Part shown: piece after piece, positions 53,941-63,017 of the stretch
Layout of the letters: each line of letters begins with the position of its first letter
Position numbering within the stretch: the stretch's first letter is position 1
Assembly: GCF_013394595.1 (NCBI RefSeq)
Contig: NZ_CP053348.1
Location: forward strand, 558,001-622,000
Source: Winogradskyella forsetii
GTDB lineage: Bacteria > Bacteroidota > Bacteroidia > Flavobacteriales > Flavobacteriaceae
Length of the DNA: 64,000 nucleotides
Direction of reading: 5' to 3'
Translations under genes and position numbers: made by a program
Notes under the pieces: generated by a model
Databases searched by the model: none
Told to the model about the DNA's origin: nothing
The model's input: the letters and a program-made list of their open reading frames with translations, nothing else

Positions 53941-54059
53941 AAAATAATGAGTTATAGTTAAGTCACAACGTTTGCAATAAGCAGGATAGTATATAAAAAA
54001 ATATGAAAAAACCTACATTTATTAACACATCGTCGCTAAAAATCGTGCTTGAGGGTTGT

Positions 54060-54067
54060 CAAATATA
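54060..54067 (-). promoter_or_regulatory. -7 element of T9SS cargo gene 2
   Basis: TATATTTG on the minus strand, 119 bp before the ATG, the same octamer as at cargo gene 1. A TTG about 22 bp further upstream could be the -33 element. Confidence 0.45.
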
Positions 54068-54510
54068 ATAAAAGTTCATAATTAAACTACAATTATTTTT
54101 TAACAAATCTTTTATCGTATTAAATAATTGTGAATCATCCATTTAATGGAATACGTCATAAACAGTTTTTTTTTGAGTGGTTTATAGTTTTTTTTAGAAA
54201 TTTAGGCTGAATAATAATTGTTAAAATACTGAACAAATGATTGGAGTACATAGGTGTTCCGCGTAACTGTTTTTTTATGTGTAAAATGGTCATTAGGCAT
54301 GCTGAATTTCTTAGGAGCTATGCTGCGTTGCGATGCTCAATTAAAAAAACGATGCTATAATTTCAGTACTCAGATTATTCCAAGACTATGTAATTTAACC
54401 TACTCTTGCAATTCAAAAGTGATTGTACATGTATAGCATCATTATTTAGGGGGCTAAATTAATCAAATTAAGGACGTAGTGAATAGAAAATAAAAATTTT
54501 TGAAAAGAAA

Positions 54511-54536
54511 AAAGCGCACCTAAAATAAGATGCGCA
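54511..54536 (-). terminator. Weak terminator of T9SS cargo gene 3
   Basis: Short stem gcgca / tgcgc with a 12-nt loop followed on the minus strand by ttttttcttttc. It resembles the terminator at 50196 in its gcgca core. Confidence 0.5.
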
Positions 54537-54563
54537 TCATTATTATAATTAAAAATTCAGAGT

Positions 54564-57500
54564 CTATCTAATAATAACTTTTTGGGTTCTATTGATGGCC
54601 GCATTGTTCTGCAATTCAACAACGTAAATACCAGCGGTAAGACTAGAAACATCAATACGCTGCTCTAAGTTTTTAGAATTTATTGATTGAGAAATTACAA
54701 GTCTCCCTTGAATATCATACAAGTTAAGCTTGGTTTGGCTTTCTAACTGGCCTTTTACAATTATAGTTTTTGTAGGCACATCAGTAGATATTTCTATACT
54801 ATTTTTGGTCTCATCATTCAGCCCTAAAGTTTCATTTGAAAAATGTATGTAAAAACGACCAGTGTCATTTAACGTGGTCGTTGGCGTAAATGTGTAATCG
54901 CTTTCCAATAAATTAGTAAAGGTATTAGTTGTGTTGTCTTCTAAGATCACAGTGGTGCCATCTGGAATGTTCATTTCTGAAATGCTTATTACCGCCTGTT
55001 CACCTTGCGCTATATTTATTCCTAACGGAATAGTCACATTGTTTAGGTCTGAATAGCTTACCGATTGTACGGCAAAATCTTTTCCTAAGTTGTCTTCAAC
55101 CAAGTGTGAGTAGATAGCAAAGCTTGGCGTGTTGGCTTCAAACATTTCCGCATCATAACCTGCATCCATATTTAGGGAGGCATTGTCATTAAAATATAAA
55201 TCGGTCTGGTACAGTTCTTCTCCTTTAGCAACTTGAAGATACACGTGTGCTAAATCTTGGTTAGCGGATCTTCCCGAGATAAAATCATCAGCTGTACCCT
55301 TTGTGCGCATGTCAGGATTGAAATCGATGGTTCCGCCTCCATCTTTTGAAATTACGAAGAAACCTTGACCTGGTGCAATTTTGGCATTTGGATTAGCATC
55401 AGAATACGCTTGATTCCATATTCTAAAACCAGACAGCACATTTCCGACATAACCATAAACTCCAGAATTGCTTGGGCTAAATTGAGTGCTATTGGCGGTT
55501 AAAAACGTTGATAATTTCAAATAGGATGGATAAGGGTTTCCAATTAAGTTGGCTCTGCTGGCGGCTCCTACGGTAATTGGAACAGCAAGTGACCCTGTTA
55601 TGACATCTCCAACAAATTCAAAGGTTGATCCTGATGGTGCAGTTGAAGCTGTTCTATACCCAATACCAGGTTCTATAACAGTTGTTTCATCTGATGCCGG
55701 ATGATTTATATATTCGTTTGTAGTGTTATCAAAAGGACCAAATAAAAATGAAGGTACACCATCTATAGTTCCAGAAGGTATGTCTGTATTCGTGGTTCTA
55801 AAGGCAAGGTAGGTTTGACTCGCATCGGTCACAGGAGCAGAAATTAAATCATTATTACCTGTGGAAGAACCAGTTCCAGAATTTTGGTTAACATGACGAT
55901 TATAAGTCACTTTCGTATTTATAGTACCACCAACGATTAAACTCGAATAACTGTTGCTGATTGAGTTCATTTCTAAGCTACCTTTAGCGAGTACATCTGC
56001 ATTTGTAGTAATAGACTCGCCAAAACCAATATCAATTGTGGATCCATTATAAGAAATAAGATTATTTATTTCAACATCACCAGAAACATCGTAAGTTCCA
56101 TCAACAACCAAAGCATCTAATGCCCCTGTGGTCAAATCTGGTTCTATATTATCTTTCCAGCCATCAGCATTCGTATAAATTAAACCATTAAACTCGCTTA
56201 ATAATCTAAAGTTATCAAAACCAGAGTAACCATCAGCTAAGTTATTTCTTAGTCTTAGTTGTAGTCCAACTGTAGCATTTCCATCAGGGATTGAAATTTC
56301 AACTCTACCTTGATCATCGCTGATTGCACCATTACCATCAAAAACGGTTTGCCAACCACCTGTTCCAGCTGCACTACCATCATAAACAAGACGGTACTGA
56401 ATATCATTTGCGTTATTAACATAACCAACAACTTGCCAGTCAAATTCTATCTTAATATTCGTATATGAGGTTACATCTACATCTGCGAAAGTTATTGTGG
56501 CAAAAGGATTGGCAGAATCGTTTAAATCATTCTCGCCAAGAATTTCGTCAGAAAAGAAAGAACTGTTAATAGGGAATGCATCCGTTAATGCTATTTCACC
56601 AAAATACCCTAAAGTATCGCCCCAATCTAAAACAGTTCCAAAGAAAGGAGTATCACTTGTGTAAGTCCAATCTATGGCTGTATCAAAATCTTGCTCTACG
56701 ATACTAATGAGTGGTCCGTTGATACTAAATGTTGTACTTGTGCCCGATAAAGATGGGGAGACTGACGATGCAACAAGGCTCCTGTTTATTTCTTGACCAG
56801 TAAATACTATTTTATCTAAAATAGCTTGGCCATTTAACATGTTATAAGTTTCGCCAACTATACTACTAGATCCAGATATGGTTGCGACATCTATTCCAGC
56901 AATATCGGCATCCAAATCTAGATTAAAATTATCGTCAACAGCAGAAATCGTTGGGTATGGCACCATAACCTCTCCCTGATTACTGTCAGTTGGTTGTTGG
57001 TTGAATTGAAACTGACTAGCCGTGACTTCAATTCGGTTATCATCATCATTAATTGAAGTTTCAGCACCACCAGCGTCAGTAGCTGCAAAAAGTGAGCTGC
57101 TTGTGGCCGGGGTTGTAACATTATTAATCGTTAATTGGATTTGTTCGTTATCTGTTACCGTGGAATTAAAAGTAGCATAAATTACAAATTGACGTGTTGT
57201 GTTATCACCAGCAAGTAAATTTAATCCATTAAATGTCGTGAAATCTGAAACACTGGTAACTTCAGCTACAAAATCAAAAACTCCTAAATCAAATATAGCT
57301 AAAGCAGCGATATTTTCACTATTAACAACTTCAAACTCAATAGAAGTTAAGTTAGTGCCATCAGTGTCAGCATCTGGCGTAGATGCTCCACCATCTCTTA
57401 TGGTAAAAGCGCCTAAGGGAACAGAATTAGTAAAATTGAGTCCGGAAGGTGCATTATATGCCATATAATCAATGTTTTCTTGAACTGGAGCTAATGGGAA

Positions 57501-58154
57501 ATCAGATGCTATAATGTCAGATTCAGTACTATTTGTAGACGTTGTAGTTACAGTACCAATCATTCTAATTCCAGGATTTGGAACTGCTGCAGAAAGCGAC
57601 CAACCTGCTTGTCCGAAGACTCTAAAATTACCGTTATTGGCAAGAGAACCCCATGCGTATACTCTAAATGTAATGGTGCCAGAAACGCCGGAATTAATGC
57701 CAAGCCCTGAAAAACTAAAGGGTTCAGTTATGTTTGCTGAAATCGTTTGAGGACCTGATAAATCAATACCAGCAGTAGCAAAACCATCCAAGCTGTAAAA
57801 TATTTGCCAGTTTTCAGGGCCATTAGGGTTGCGTCTTAGGCGAATGTCTAATTCATCAACGGCAACTTCAAAAGCTGTGTTCGCAGATACAGACCACTCA
57901 ATATAGTCATTAGTCGCTTGCGCACCAGCCAAATCACCACCAATTGTGAAGTTGTTGGATGAAAATGAATTTAAGTTTGCTGCATTTGCCAAATTCAAGC
58001 CAGATCCCCTTGTAAGGCCGGTTGAAGACATATTAGCGACGTTGTCCGTCAATGTTGGTCCTGAACCATTTTCACGATCAATAGTGGCAATAGTTTGGCT
58101 GTATCCTAGTGCAAATAAGGATAACATTACATAAAACAAGTAAGCTTTTCTCAT
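54564..58154 (-). CDS. Large T9SS cargo protein, third of the group
   Basis: A 1196-residue protein with signal peptide MRKAYLFYVMLSLFALGYSQ. The N-terminal part has jelly-roll-like strands (DYIEWSVSANTAFEVAVDEL) and a possible filamin/choice-of-anchor repeat; the middle holds a beta-sandwich (VTSYTNIKIEFDWQVVGYVN). About residues 690-1120 form the module shared with the other two (NDLISAPVTDASQ, DDFISGRSANQDL, FAIYSHLVEDNLG), and it ends in a type A sorting domain (KLNLYDIQGRLVIS ... GIYVVELQNN ... KVIIR). Secreted and probably cell-surface; I see no catalytic motif. Confidence 0.85.
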   Translation of the reverse strand: MRKAYLFYVMLSLFALGYSQTIATIDRENGSGPTLTDNVANMSSTGLTRGSGLNLANAANLNSFSSNNFTIGGDLAGAQATNDYIEWSVSANTAFEVAVDELDIRLRRNPNGPENWQIFYSLDGFATAGIDLSGPQTISANITEPFSFSGLGINSGVSGTITFRVYAWGSLANNGNFRVFGQAGWSLSAAVPNPGIRMIGTVTTTSTNSTESDIIASDFPLAPVQENIDYMAYNAPSGLNFTNSVPLGAFTIRDGGASTPDADTDGTNLTSIEFEVVNSENIAALAIFDLGVFDFVAEVTSVSDFTTFNGLNLLAGDNTTRQFVIYATFNSTVTDNEQIQLTINNVTTPATSSSLFAATDAGGAETSINDDDNRIEVTASQFQFNQQPTDSNQGEVMVPYPTISAVDDNFNLDLDADIAGIDVATISGSSSIVGETYNMLNGQAILDKIVFTGQEINRSLVASSVSPSLSGTSTTFSINGPLISIVEQDFDTAIDWTYTSDTPFFGTVLDWGDTLGYFGEIALTDAFPINSSFFSDEILGENDLNDSANPFATITFADVDVTSYTNIKIEFDWQVVGYVNNANDIQYRLVYDGSAAGTGGWQTVFDGNGAISDDQGRVEISIPDGNATVGLQLRLRNNLADGYSGFDNFRLLSEFNGLIYTNADGWKDNIEPDLTTGALDALVVDGTYDVSGDVEINNLISYNGSTIDIGFGESITTNADVLAKGSLEMNSISNSYSSLIVGGTINTKVTYNRHVNQNSGTGSSTGNNDLISAPVTDASQTYLAFRTTNTDIPSGTIDGVPSFLFGPFDNTTNEYINHPASDETTVIEPGIGYRTASTAPSGSTFEFVGDVITGSLAVPITVGAASRANLIGNPYPSYLKLSTFLTANSTQFSPSNSGVYGYVGNVLSGFRIWNQAYSDANPNAKIAPGQGFFVISKDGGGTIDFNPDMRTKGTADDFISGRSANQDLAHVYLQVAKGEELYQTDLYFNDNASLNMDAGYDAEMFEANTPSFAIYSHLVEDNLGKDFAVQSVSYSDLNNVTIPLGINIAQGEQAVISISEMNIPDGTTVILEDNTTNTFTNLLESDYTFTPTTTLNDTGRFYIHFSNETLGLNDETKNSIEISTDVPTKTIIVKGQLESQTKLNLYDIQGRLVISQSINSKNLEQRIDVSSLTAGIYVVELQNNAAINRTQKVIIR

Positions 58155-58225
58155 AATTTTTTATCTTTAAAAAATGTCGTATTTATTTGATATTCAATTG
58201 CTTTTTTCAATAAATTGCAACTTAG

Positions 58226-58233
58226 CAAAGGTA
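58226..58233 (-). promoter_or_regulatory. -7 element of T9SS cargo gene 3
   Basis: TACCTTTG on the minus strand is an exact TAnnTTTG match, 71 bp before the ATG. Confidence 0.5.
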
Positions 58234-58627
58234 ATAAAATTTGCGAATAAAAAAAGTTTTTTCTTACACGTTTCCTAGATAAACAGTATATTATTGAGGC
58301 TTTTTTCTTATGGTAAAAACAATCTAATCAAAGTTAACTCAATTAATGTACGTAAAATTTGCATTTGTGGTTTTTTTCTTGATCTTTCAAGATTAAGATA
58401 TCATCATCTTAAGGTTGTAATTGAGTCTGTAAATTAATAATTGGCAGCTGATTAATTTGATTTCTTCTTTTACGCTTTTTAATTAATCTATTTATATTTG
58501 CCGCAATTTGAGTTTACAATAAATGTTAACATTCGATGGTTTTTATATAATATGTGCCATTGTGCTATTAATTTTTTATAATCATATATTTTATGAATAT
58601 CCCAATGGCTAAGTGTAAGTAATTAAG

Positions 58628-58635
58628 TATTTTTG
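58628..58635 (+). promoter_or_regulatory. -7 element of the DUF2061/cys operon
   Basis: TATTTTTG followed by CGCC matches TAnnTTTG, 105 bp before the first start codon. Confidence 0.42.
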
Positions 58636-58740
58636 CGCCGTTTATCTCTAATTGCTGTACTTCTTAATATTTGATATATCAGCTTTTATTTGATTTAGTG
58701 ACGGTATGTACTATAGTGGAAATTTAAGAATGCATAGCAA

Positions 58741-59181
58741 TTGAAGTTCAGTAAACGACATCTGGCCAAAACGATTACCTGGCGTATTGTAGGCACATTA
58801 GATACTTTTTTGTTATCCTGGCTCATTTCAGATAACATTAAGTTTGGTTCGCAAATAGCTATCATGGAATTGATTACTAAGATGATTCTGTATTATTTGC
58901 ATGAACGCGTTTGGTTTAAATCTAAAATAAAATCGTCCAATAAGCGTCATGTGCTAAAGACATTTTCTTGGCGAGCAGTCGGGACGATAGATACCTTTGT
59001 ATTAGGATGGATTGTTACCGGTAATCCTTTGACGGGTTTGAAAATTGGTGGAGCTGAGGTTCCTACAAAAATGCTGTTGTATTTTGGTCACGAAAAATTA
59101 TGGTATCATATTGATTTTGGTTTAGATAAAAGAATTGAAAGAAAACGATTAAACGCACAGAAAAAAGCTGAAGAATTATGA
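58741..59181 (+). CDS. Tandem DUF2061 small membrane protein
   Basis: A 146-residue protein made of two DUF2061 units: HLAKTITWRIVGTLDTFLLSW (about 6-60) and HVLKTFSWRAVGTIDTFVLGW (about 67-125), each with two short hydrophobic helices and the ending YYLHERVWF or FGHEKLWY. Start TTG at 58741; a stop lies two codons upstream in frame. DUF2061 proteins are often found beside sulfate-assimilation genes, so a role in sulfate or sulfated-product handling is suspected but unproven. Its stop overlaps the cysC start by four bases (ATGA), indicating coupling. Confidence 0.88.
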   Translation: MKFSKRHLAKTITWRIVGTLDTFLLSWLISDNIKFGSQIAIMELITKMILYYLHERVWFKSKIKSSNKRHVLKTFSWRAVGTIDTFVLGWIVTGNPLTGLKIGGAEVPTKMLLYFGHEKLWYHIDFGLDKRIERKRLNAQKKAEEL

Positions 59182-59768
59182 GCTTAAATACGGTTAGGCA
59201 TGATTATAAGGTCACCAAATCAGATCGAGAGAAATTACATGGGCATCGCTCTCTGCTAATGTGGTTTACAGGTTTGTCAGGTTCTGGTAAATCTACTTTA
59301 GCGAATTTGGTCGAAGAGGCCCTTCATAAAATGCGTATTTCAACATTTAGCTTAGATGGTGATAATATTAGACAAGGCATTAATAAAGATCTGAGTTTTG
59401 CTCCAGAAGACCGTACCGAAAACATCAGGAGGATTGCAGAAATCAGTAATTTGATGGTCGATGCTGGCGTGGTAACCTTAGCAGCTTTTGTGTCTCCGTA
59501 TATAAAAGATAGAGATAATATTAGACATATCGTAGGTGAGGAAAATTTCGTCGAAATCTATATCAATACCTCTTTAGAGGAATGTGAACGTAGAGACGTA
59601 AAAGGTTTGTATAAGAAGGCAAGAGCCGGTGAAATTAAAAACATGACAGGTGTTTCAGCACCTTATGAGGCGCCTGTGAATCCGGATCTAGAAATCGTAA
59701 CAGACCATCAATCGATAGAAACATCGGTTCAAACTATTTTAGACTTTATTATTCAAAAATTAAAATAA
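59178..59768 (+). CDS. cysC: Adenylylsulfate kinase
   Basis: A 196-residue kinase: P-loop WFTGLSGSGKSTLAN, SLDGDNIRQGIN, and the APS-binding EDRTENIRR region with AAFVSPYIKDRD; the closing AP-type motif SAPYEAPVNPDL is also typical. It phosphorylates APS to PAPS. The start ATG overlaps the DUF2061 stop. Together with cysD and cysN it completes PAPS synthesis. Confidence 0.96.
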   Translation: MSLNTVRHDYKVTKSDREKLHGHRSLLMWFTGLSGSGKSTLANLVEEALHKMRISTFSLDGDNIRQGINKDLSFAPEDRTENIRRIAEISNLMVDAGVVTLAAFVSPYIKDRDNIRHIVGEENFVEIYINTSLEECERRDVKGLYKKARAGEIKNMTGVSAPYEAPVNPDLEIVTDHQSIETSVQTILDFIIQKLK

Positions 59769-59773
59769 AACAC

Positions 59774-60679
59774 ATGAGTAATTACGTAATTAATCACTTA
59801 AAAGAATTAGAATCGGAAGCTATTTTTGTGATTCGAGAGATTGCAGCGCAATTTGAAAATCCTGTGCTGCTTTTTTCAGGTGGAAAAGATTCAATTTTAC
59901 TAACACACTTAGCTAAAAAAGCGTTCTTTCCTGCAAAAATACCGTTTCCTTTAATCCATATCGACACAGGCCATAATTTTCCTGAAACCATTGCTTTTAG
60001 AGATGAATTGGTAGAAAAATTAGGTGTGAAACTTATTGTTGGTTCTGTTCAAGAAGCTATTGATAAAGGAAGGGCGAAAGAAGAAACGGGAGCTGATGCG
60101 TCTCGTAATTCACTCCAGATAGTTTCGTTGTTAGATACACTTGAAGACTATAAAGTTGATGCTGCGATGGGAGGCGCAAGACGAGATGAAGAAAAAGCGC
60201 GTGCAAAAGAACGTTTCTTTTCCCATCGTGATGAATTTGGACAATGGGATCCAAAAAATCAGAGACCAGAATTGTGGAACCTTTTTAATGGTCGTAAAAA
60301 TTACGGAGAACATTTTAGAGTGTTTCCTATTTCCAATTGGACGGAAATGGATGTTTGGGAATACATCAAACTAGAAAATATTGATTTGCCGTCCCTTTAT
60401 TTCTCTCATCAACGTGACTGCGTGGTTAGGGATGGTGTGATTTTGGCAAATTCAGAATTCATTAAATTGAAGGAAAATGAAGAGGTCGTAAATATGACGA
60501 TTCGTTACCGTACTTGTGGTGATATGCCCATTACAGGTGCTGTTGAATCTGAAGCCGATGATTTAAATAAAATTATAGAAGAAATCGCTACAACAAGAAC
60601 TACAGAACGTGGAGGTAGAGCAGATGATAAGCGCGCTGAAACGGCCATGGAAGATCGGAAAAAACAAGGTTACTTTTAA
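59774..60679 (+). CDS. cysD: Sulfate adenylyltransferase subunit 2
   Basis: A 301-residue PP-loop ATP pyrophosphatase: LFSGGKDSILLTHLAKKAF is the PP motif, followed by PLIHIDTGHNFPET, AAMGGARRDEEKARAKER and the RTCGDMPITGAVES signature. Normal length for CysD. It forms APS from ATP and sulfate, driven by the GTPase CysN downstream. It lies five bases after cysC. Confidence 0.97.
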   Translation: MSNYVINHLKELESEAIFVIREIAAQFENPVLLFSGGKDSILLTHLAKKAFFPAKIPFPLIHIDTGHNFPETIAFRDELVEKLGVKLIVGSVQEAIDKGRAKEETGADASRNSLQIVSLLDTLEDYKVDAAMGGARRDEEKARAKERFFSHRDEFGQWDPKNQRPELWNLFNGRKNYGEHFRVFPISNWTEMDVWEYIKLENIDLPSLYFSHQRDCVVRDGVILANSEFIKLKENEEVVNMTIRYRTCGDMPITGAVESEADDLNKIIEEIATTRTTERGGRADDKRAETAMEDRKKQGYF

Positions 60680-60691
60680 ATTTTAGCATTA

Positions 60692-60722
60692 TCCCCTTGA
60701 GGGGACTTTAGGGGTGTTTTTC
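60692..60722. repeat. 31-bp repeat, copy after cysD
   Basis: tccccttgagggga core plus ctttaggggtg and a T-run, starting 12 bp after the cysD stop. An identical 31-bp copy is at 62064. The short palindrome with T-run could also work as a weak terminator. Confidence 0.8.
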
Positions 60723-60781
60723 TATTGTAATGCCTCACAGTAATATGAAAACAATAAACCACTAACAATATTCAAAAGAGA

Positions 60782-62038
60782 ATGGATTATCAAGATATAG
60801 AATTATTACGTTTTACAACCGCAGGAAGTGTAGATGATGGCAAAAGCACATTAATAGGGCGTTTATTATATGATAGTAAATCAATTTTTCAAGACCAACT
60901 CGATGCTGTTGAAGCATCGAGCAAAAATAAAGGTTTTGATTATGTTGATTTATCATTACTTACCGATGGCCTAAAATCTGAGCGCGAGCAAGGTATTACT
61001 ATAGATGTGGCTTATCGGTACTTCGCAACGCCAAAGCGTAAATTTATAATTGCGGATACACCAGGACATATACAATATACACGTAATATGGTCACCGGTG
61101 CGTCCACTGCTAATTTGGCCATTATACTGATCGATGCAAGAAAAGGTATGTTAGAGCAAACTCATCGTCATGCTTTTATCGCTTCATTATTGCGCATACC
61201 ACATGCCATTGTCTGTGTTAATAAGATGGATTTAGTGGATTATAGTGAAGACGTCTACAATGAAATTGTTTCAGACTTTAATGCCTTTTCTTCTAAGTTA
61301 GGGATTAACGATATACAATTTATTCCTATTTCGGCATTAAATGGCGACAACGTAGTTAATCGTTCTAAAAATATGGATTGGTACCAAGGCAGTACGCTGA
61401 TGTATCATTTGGAAACGGTACATATATCGAGCGATCATAATTTGGTAGACTGTCGTTTTCCTATTCAATCTGTAATTCGTCCACATACTTTAGATAATCA
61501 AGATTATAGAGGTTTTGCAGGCCGAATAGATGGTGGTGTATTTAAACCTGGAGATAAAGTAAAATCATTGCCTTCAGGGTTTGTTTCTACCATTAAAACT
61601 ATTGAGCTTAATGGTGAACAGATTGCAGAGGCATTTGCTCCTATGTCTGTAACCATGACGCTGGAAGATGAAATAGATAACAGTCGTGGCGATATGATTG
61701 TGCGCGAAAACAATGTGCCAATGGTGAGTCAAGATTTGGAAGTTTTAGTGACGTGGATGAGCACTAATCCAATTCATGCCCGAACAAAAGTAGTGATTAA
61801 GCATACGACCAATGAGACCGTTGGAATGGTAAAAGAATTGAAATATAAAATAGACATCAATACGTTGCATAGGATTGAAGGTATTGATAAGGTAGAAATG
61901 AATGATATTGCACGTTTGTCCATTAGAACGGCAAAACCAATATTTTTCGATGCCTATAAAAAAAATCGCCAAACCGGAAGCGTTATCATCATTGATGAGC
62001 AAACCAATGAAACCATTGGAGCTGGGATGATTATATAA
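60782..62038 (+). CDS. cysN: Sulfate adenylyltransferase subunit 1 (GTPase)
   Basis: A 418-residue elongation-factor-like GTPase: G1 GSVDDGKSTLIG, switch ITIDVAYRYF, G3 DTPGHIQYTRNM, G4 NKMDLVDY, then two EF-Tu-like beta domains. It is somewhat shorter than E. coli CysN and carries no fused CysC kinase domain, consistent with the separate cysC here. It couples GTP hydrolysis to APS synthesis by CysD. Confidence 0.97.
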   Translation: MDYQDIELLRFTTAGSVDDGKSTLIGRLLYDSKSIFQDQLDAVEASSKNKGFDYVDLSLLTDGLKSEREQGITIDVAYRYFATPKRKFIIADTPGHIQYTRNMVTGASTANLAIILIDARKGMLEQTHRHAFIASLLRIPHAIVCVNKMDLVDYSEDVYNEIVSDFNAFSSKLGINDIQFIPISALNGDNVVNRSKNMDWYQGSTLMYHLETVHISSDHNLVDCRFPIQSVIRPHTLDNQDYRGFAGRIDGGVFKPGDKVKSLPSGFVSTIKTIELNGEQIAEAFAPMSVTMTLEDEIDNSRGDMIVRENNVPMVSQDLEVLVTWMSTNPIHARTKVVIKHTTNETVGMVKELKYKIDINTLHRIEGIDKVEMNDIARLSIRTAKPIFFDAYKKNRQTGSVIIIDEQTNETIGAGMII

Positions 62039-62063
62039 CAACTCAGTTTGTAGTGGAGTATTG

Positions 62064-62094
62064 TCCCCTTGAGGGGACTTTAGGGGTGTTTTTC
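62064..62094. repeat. 31-bp repeat, copy after cysN
   Basis: Identical over 31 bp to the copy at 60692 and again directly downstream of a stop codon (25 bp after cysN). Confidence 0.8.
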
Positions 62095-62127
62095 ATTCAA
62101 GCTAATTGTATGTTTACTTTTTAATAT

Positions 62128-62922
62128 ATGAACAAAAATTTAAAAATAGCAATAACCGCAGCCTTAGAAGCAGGAAAAGAGATTCTAGACATATATCATT
62201 CCGATGATTTTGAAGTGGAATTAAAAGGCGATAATTCCCCATTGACCAAAGCAGATTTAGCATCGCATGTTGTGATCATGTCACATTTAAAAACGACAAA
62301 TATTCCTGTGCTTTCTGAGGAAGGTAAATCCATACCCTACAAAGATAGAAAAGATTGGAACCAATTATGGATCGTAGATCCAATAGATGGCACCAAAGAA
62401 TTTATTAAGCGTAACGGAGAGTTTACGGTTAACATTGCACTAATTGAAAATCAGAAAACCGTCATAGGCGTTATTTTTGTGCCAGTCTCAGGAGCGCTTT
62501 ATTTTTCAACCGATGAAATAGGTGCCTATAAAGTTGTAGTGAACCTTAAAGATTACAACGTTGATGCCTTATTTAATGACGCCAGTAAATTGCCGCTAGA
62601 AAGAGAGGATAATACATTCACAGTTGTGGCGAGCCGTTCACACATGTCTCCAGAAACAGAAACTTATGTTAGCGACATGCGCCAGAAGCATGGCGACGTA
62701 AATTTGATATCTAAAGGCAGTTCCTTAAAACTATGTATGGTGGCCGAAGGCCAAGCGGATTGTTACCCAAGATTTGCACCAACCATGGAGTGGGATACTG
62801 CTGCGGGTCAAGCCATTTGTGAACATGCAGGTTTTGAAGTTATAGATTGGAGTACAAAAGAACGTATGTTATATAATAGGGAAGAATTGTTGAATAACTG
62901 GTTTTTGGTAAAGTCATCCTAA
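62128..62922 (+). CDS. cysQ: 3'(2'),5'-bisphosphate nucleotidase
   Basis: A 264-residue inositol-monophosphatase-fold enzyme: metal motif WIVDPIDGTKEFI, LSEEGKSIPY and the C-terminal EWDTAAGQAICEHAG. It removes the 3'-phosphate from PAP, the product left when PAPS donates sulfate. Its presence beside cysCDN without cysH suggests sulfotransferase use of PAPS. Confidence 0.95.
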   Translation: MNKNLKIAITAALEAGKEILDIYHSDDFEVELKGDNSPLTKADLASHVVIMSHLKTTNIPVLSEEGKSIPYKDRKDWNQLWIVDPIDGTKEFIKRNGEFTVNIALIENQKTVIGVIFVPVSGALYFSTDEIGAYKVVVNLKDYNVDALFNDASKLPLEREDNTFTVVASRSHMSPETETYVSDMRQKHGDVNLISKGSSLKLCMVAEGQADCYPRFAPTMEWDTAAGQAICEHAGFEVIDWSTKERMLYNREELLNNWFLVKSS

Positions 62923-62961
62923 TATTTAATACCAAATAGATCCATTTAATTCTACTACTTT

Positions 62962-62969
62962 ATATACTT
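62962..62969 (+). promoter_or_regulatory. -7 element before gmd
   Basis: TACTTTTG followed by CAG matches TAnnTTTG, 48 bp before the gmd ATG. Confidence 0.4.
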
Positions 62970-63017
62970 TTGCAGAGTAATTAGTTAGTATTTAAATACA
63001 TAAATTAGAAATTGTTA

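Larger units (their letters stand above)
53941..54563. other. Spacer between T9SS cargo genes 2 and 3
   Basis: 623 bp of AT-rich sequence with a promoter-like element at 54060 and a weak terminator at 54514. An ORF at 54254-54436 (+) has no family resemblance, promoter or supported start, and I do not call it. Confidence 0.5.
58155..58740. other. Divergent spacer, T9SS cargo gene 3 / cys operon
   Basis: 586 bp of AT-rich sequence without a gene. It contains opposite promoter-like elements at 58226 (-) and 58628 (+). Confidence 0.5.

Noticed and set aside
54254..54436. 60-codon ORF in the spacer between T9SS cargo genes 2 and 3
   Set aside because: No promoter-like element, no family resemblance, Cys-rich random-looking composition; probably chance.
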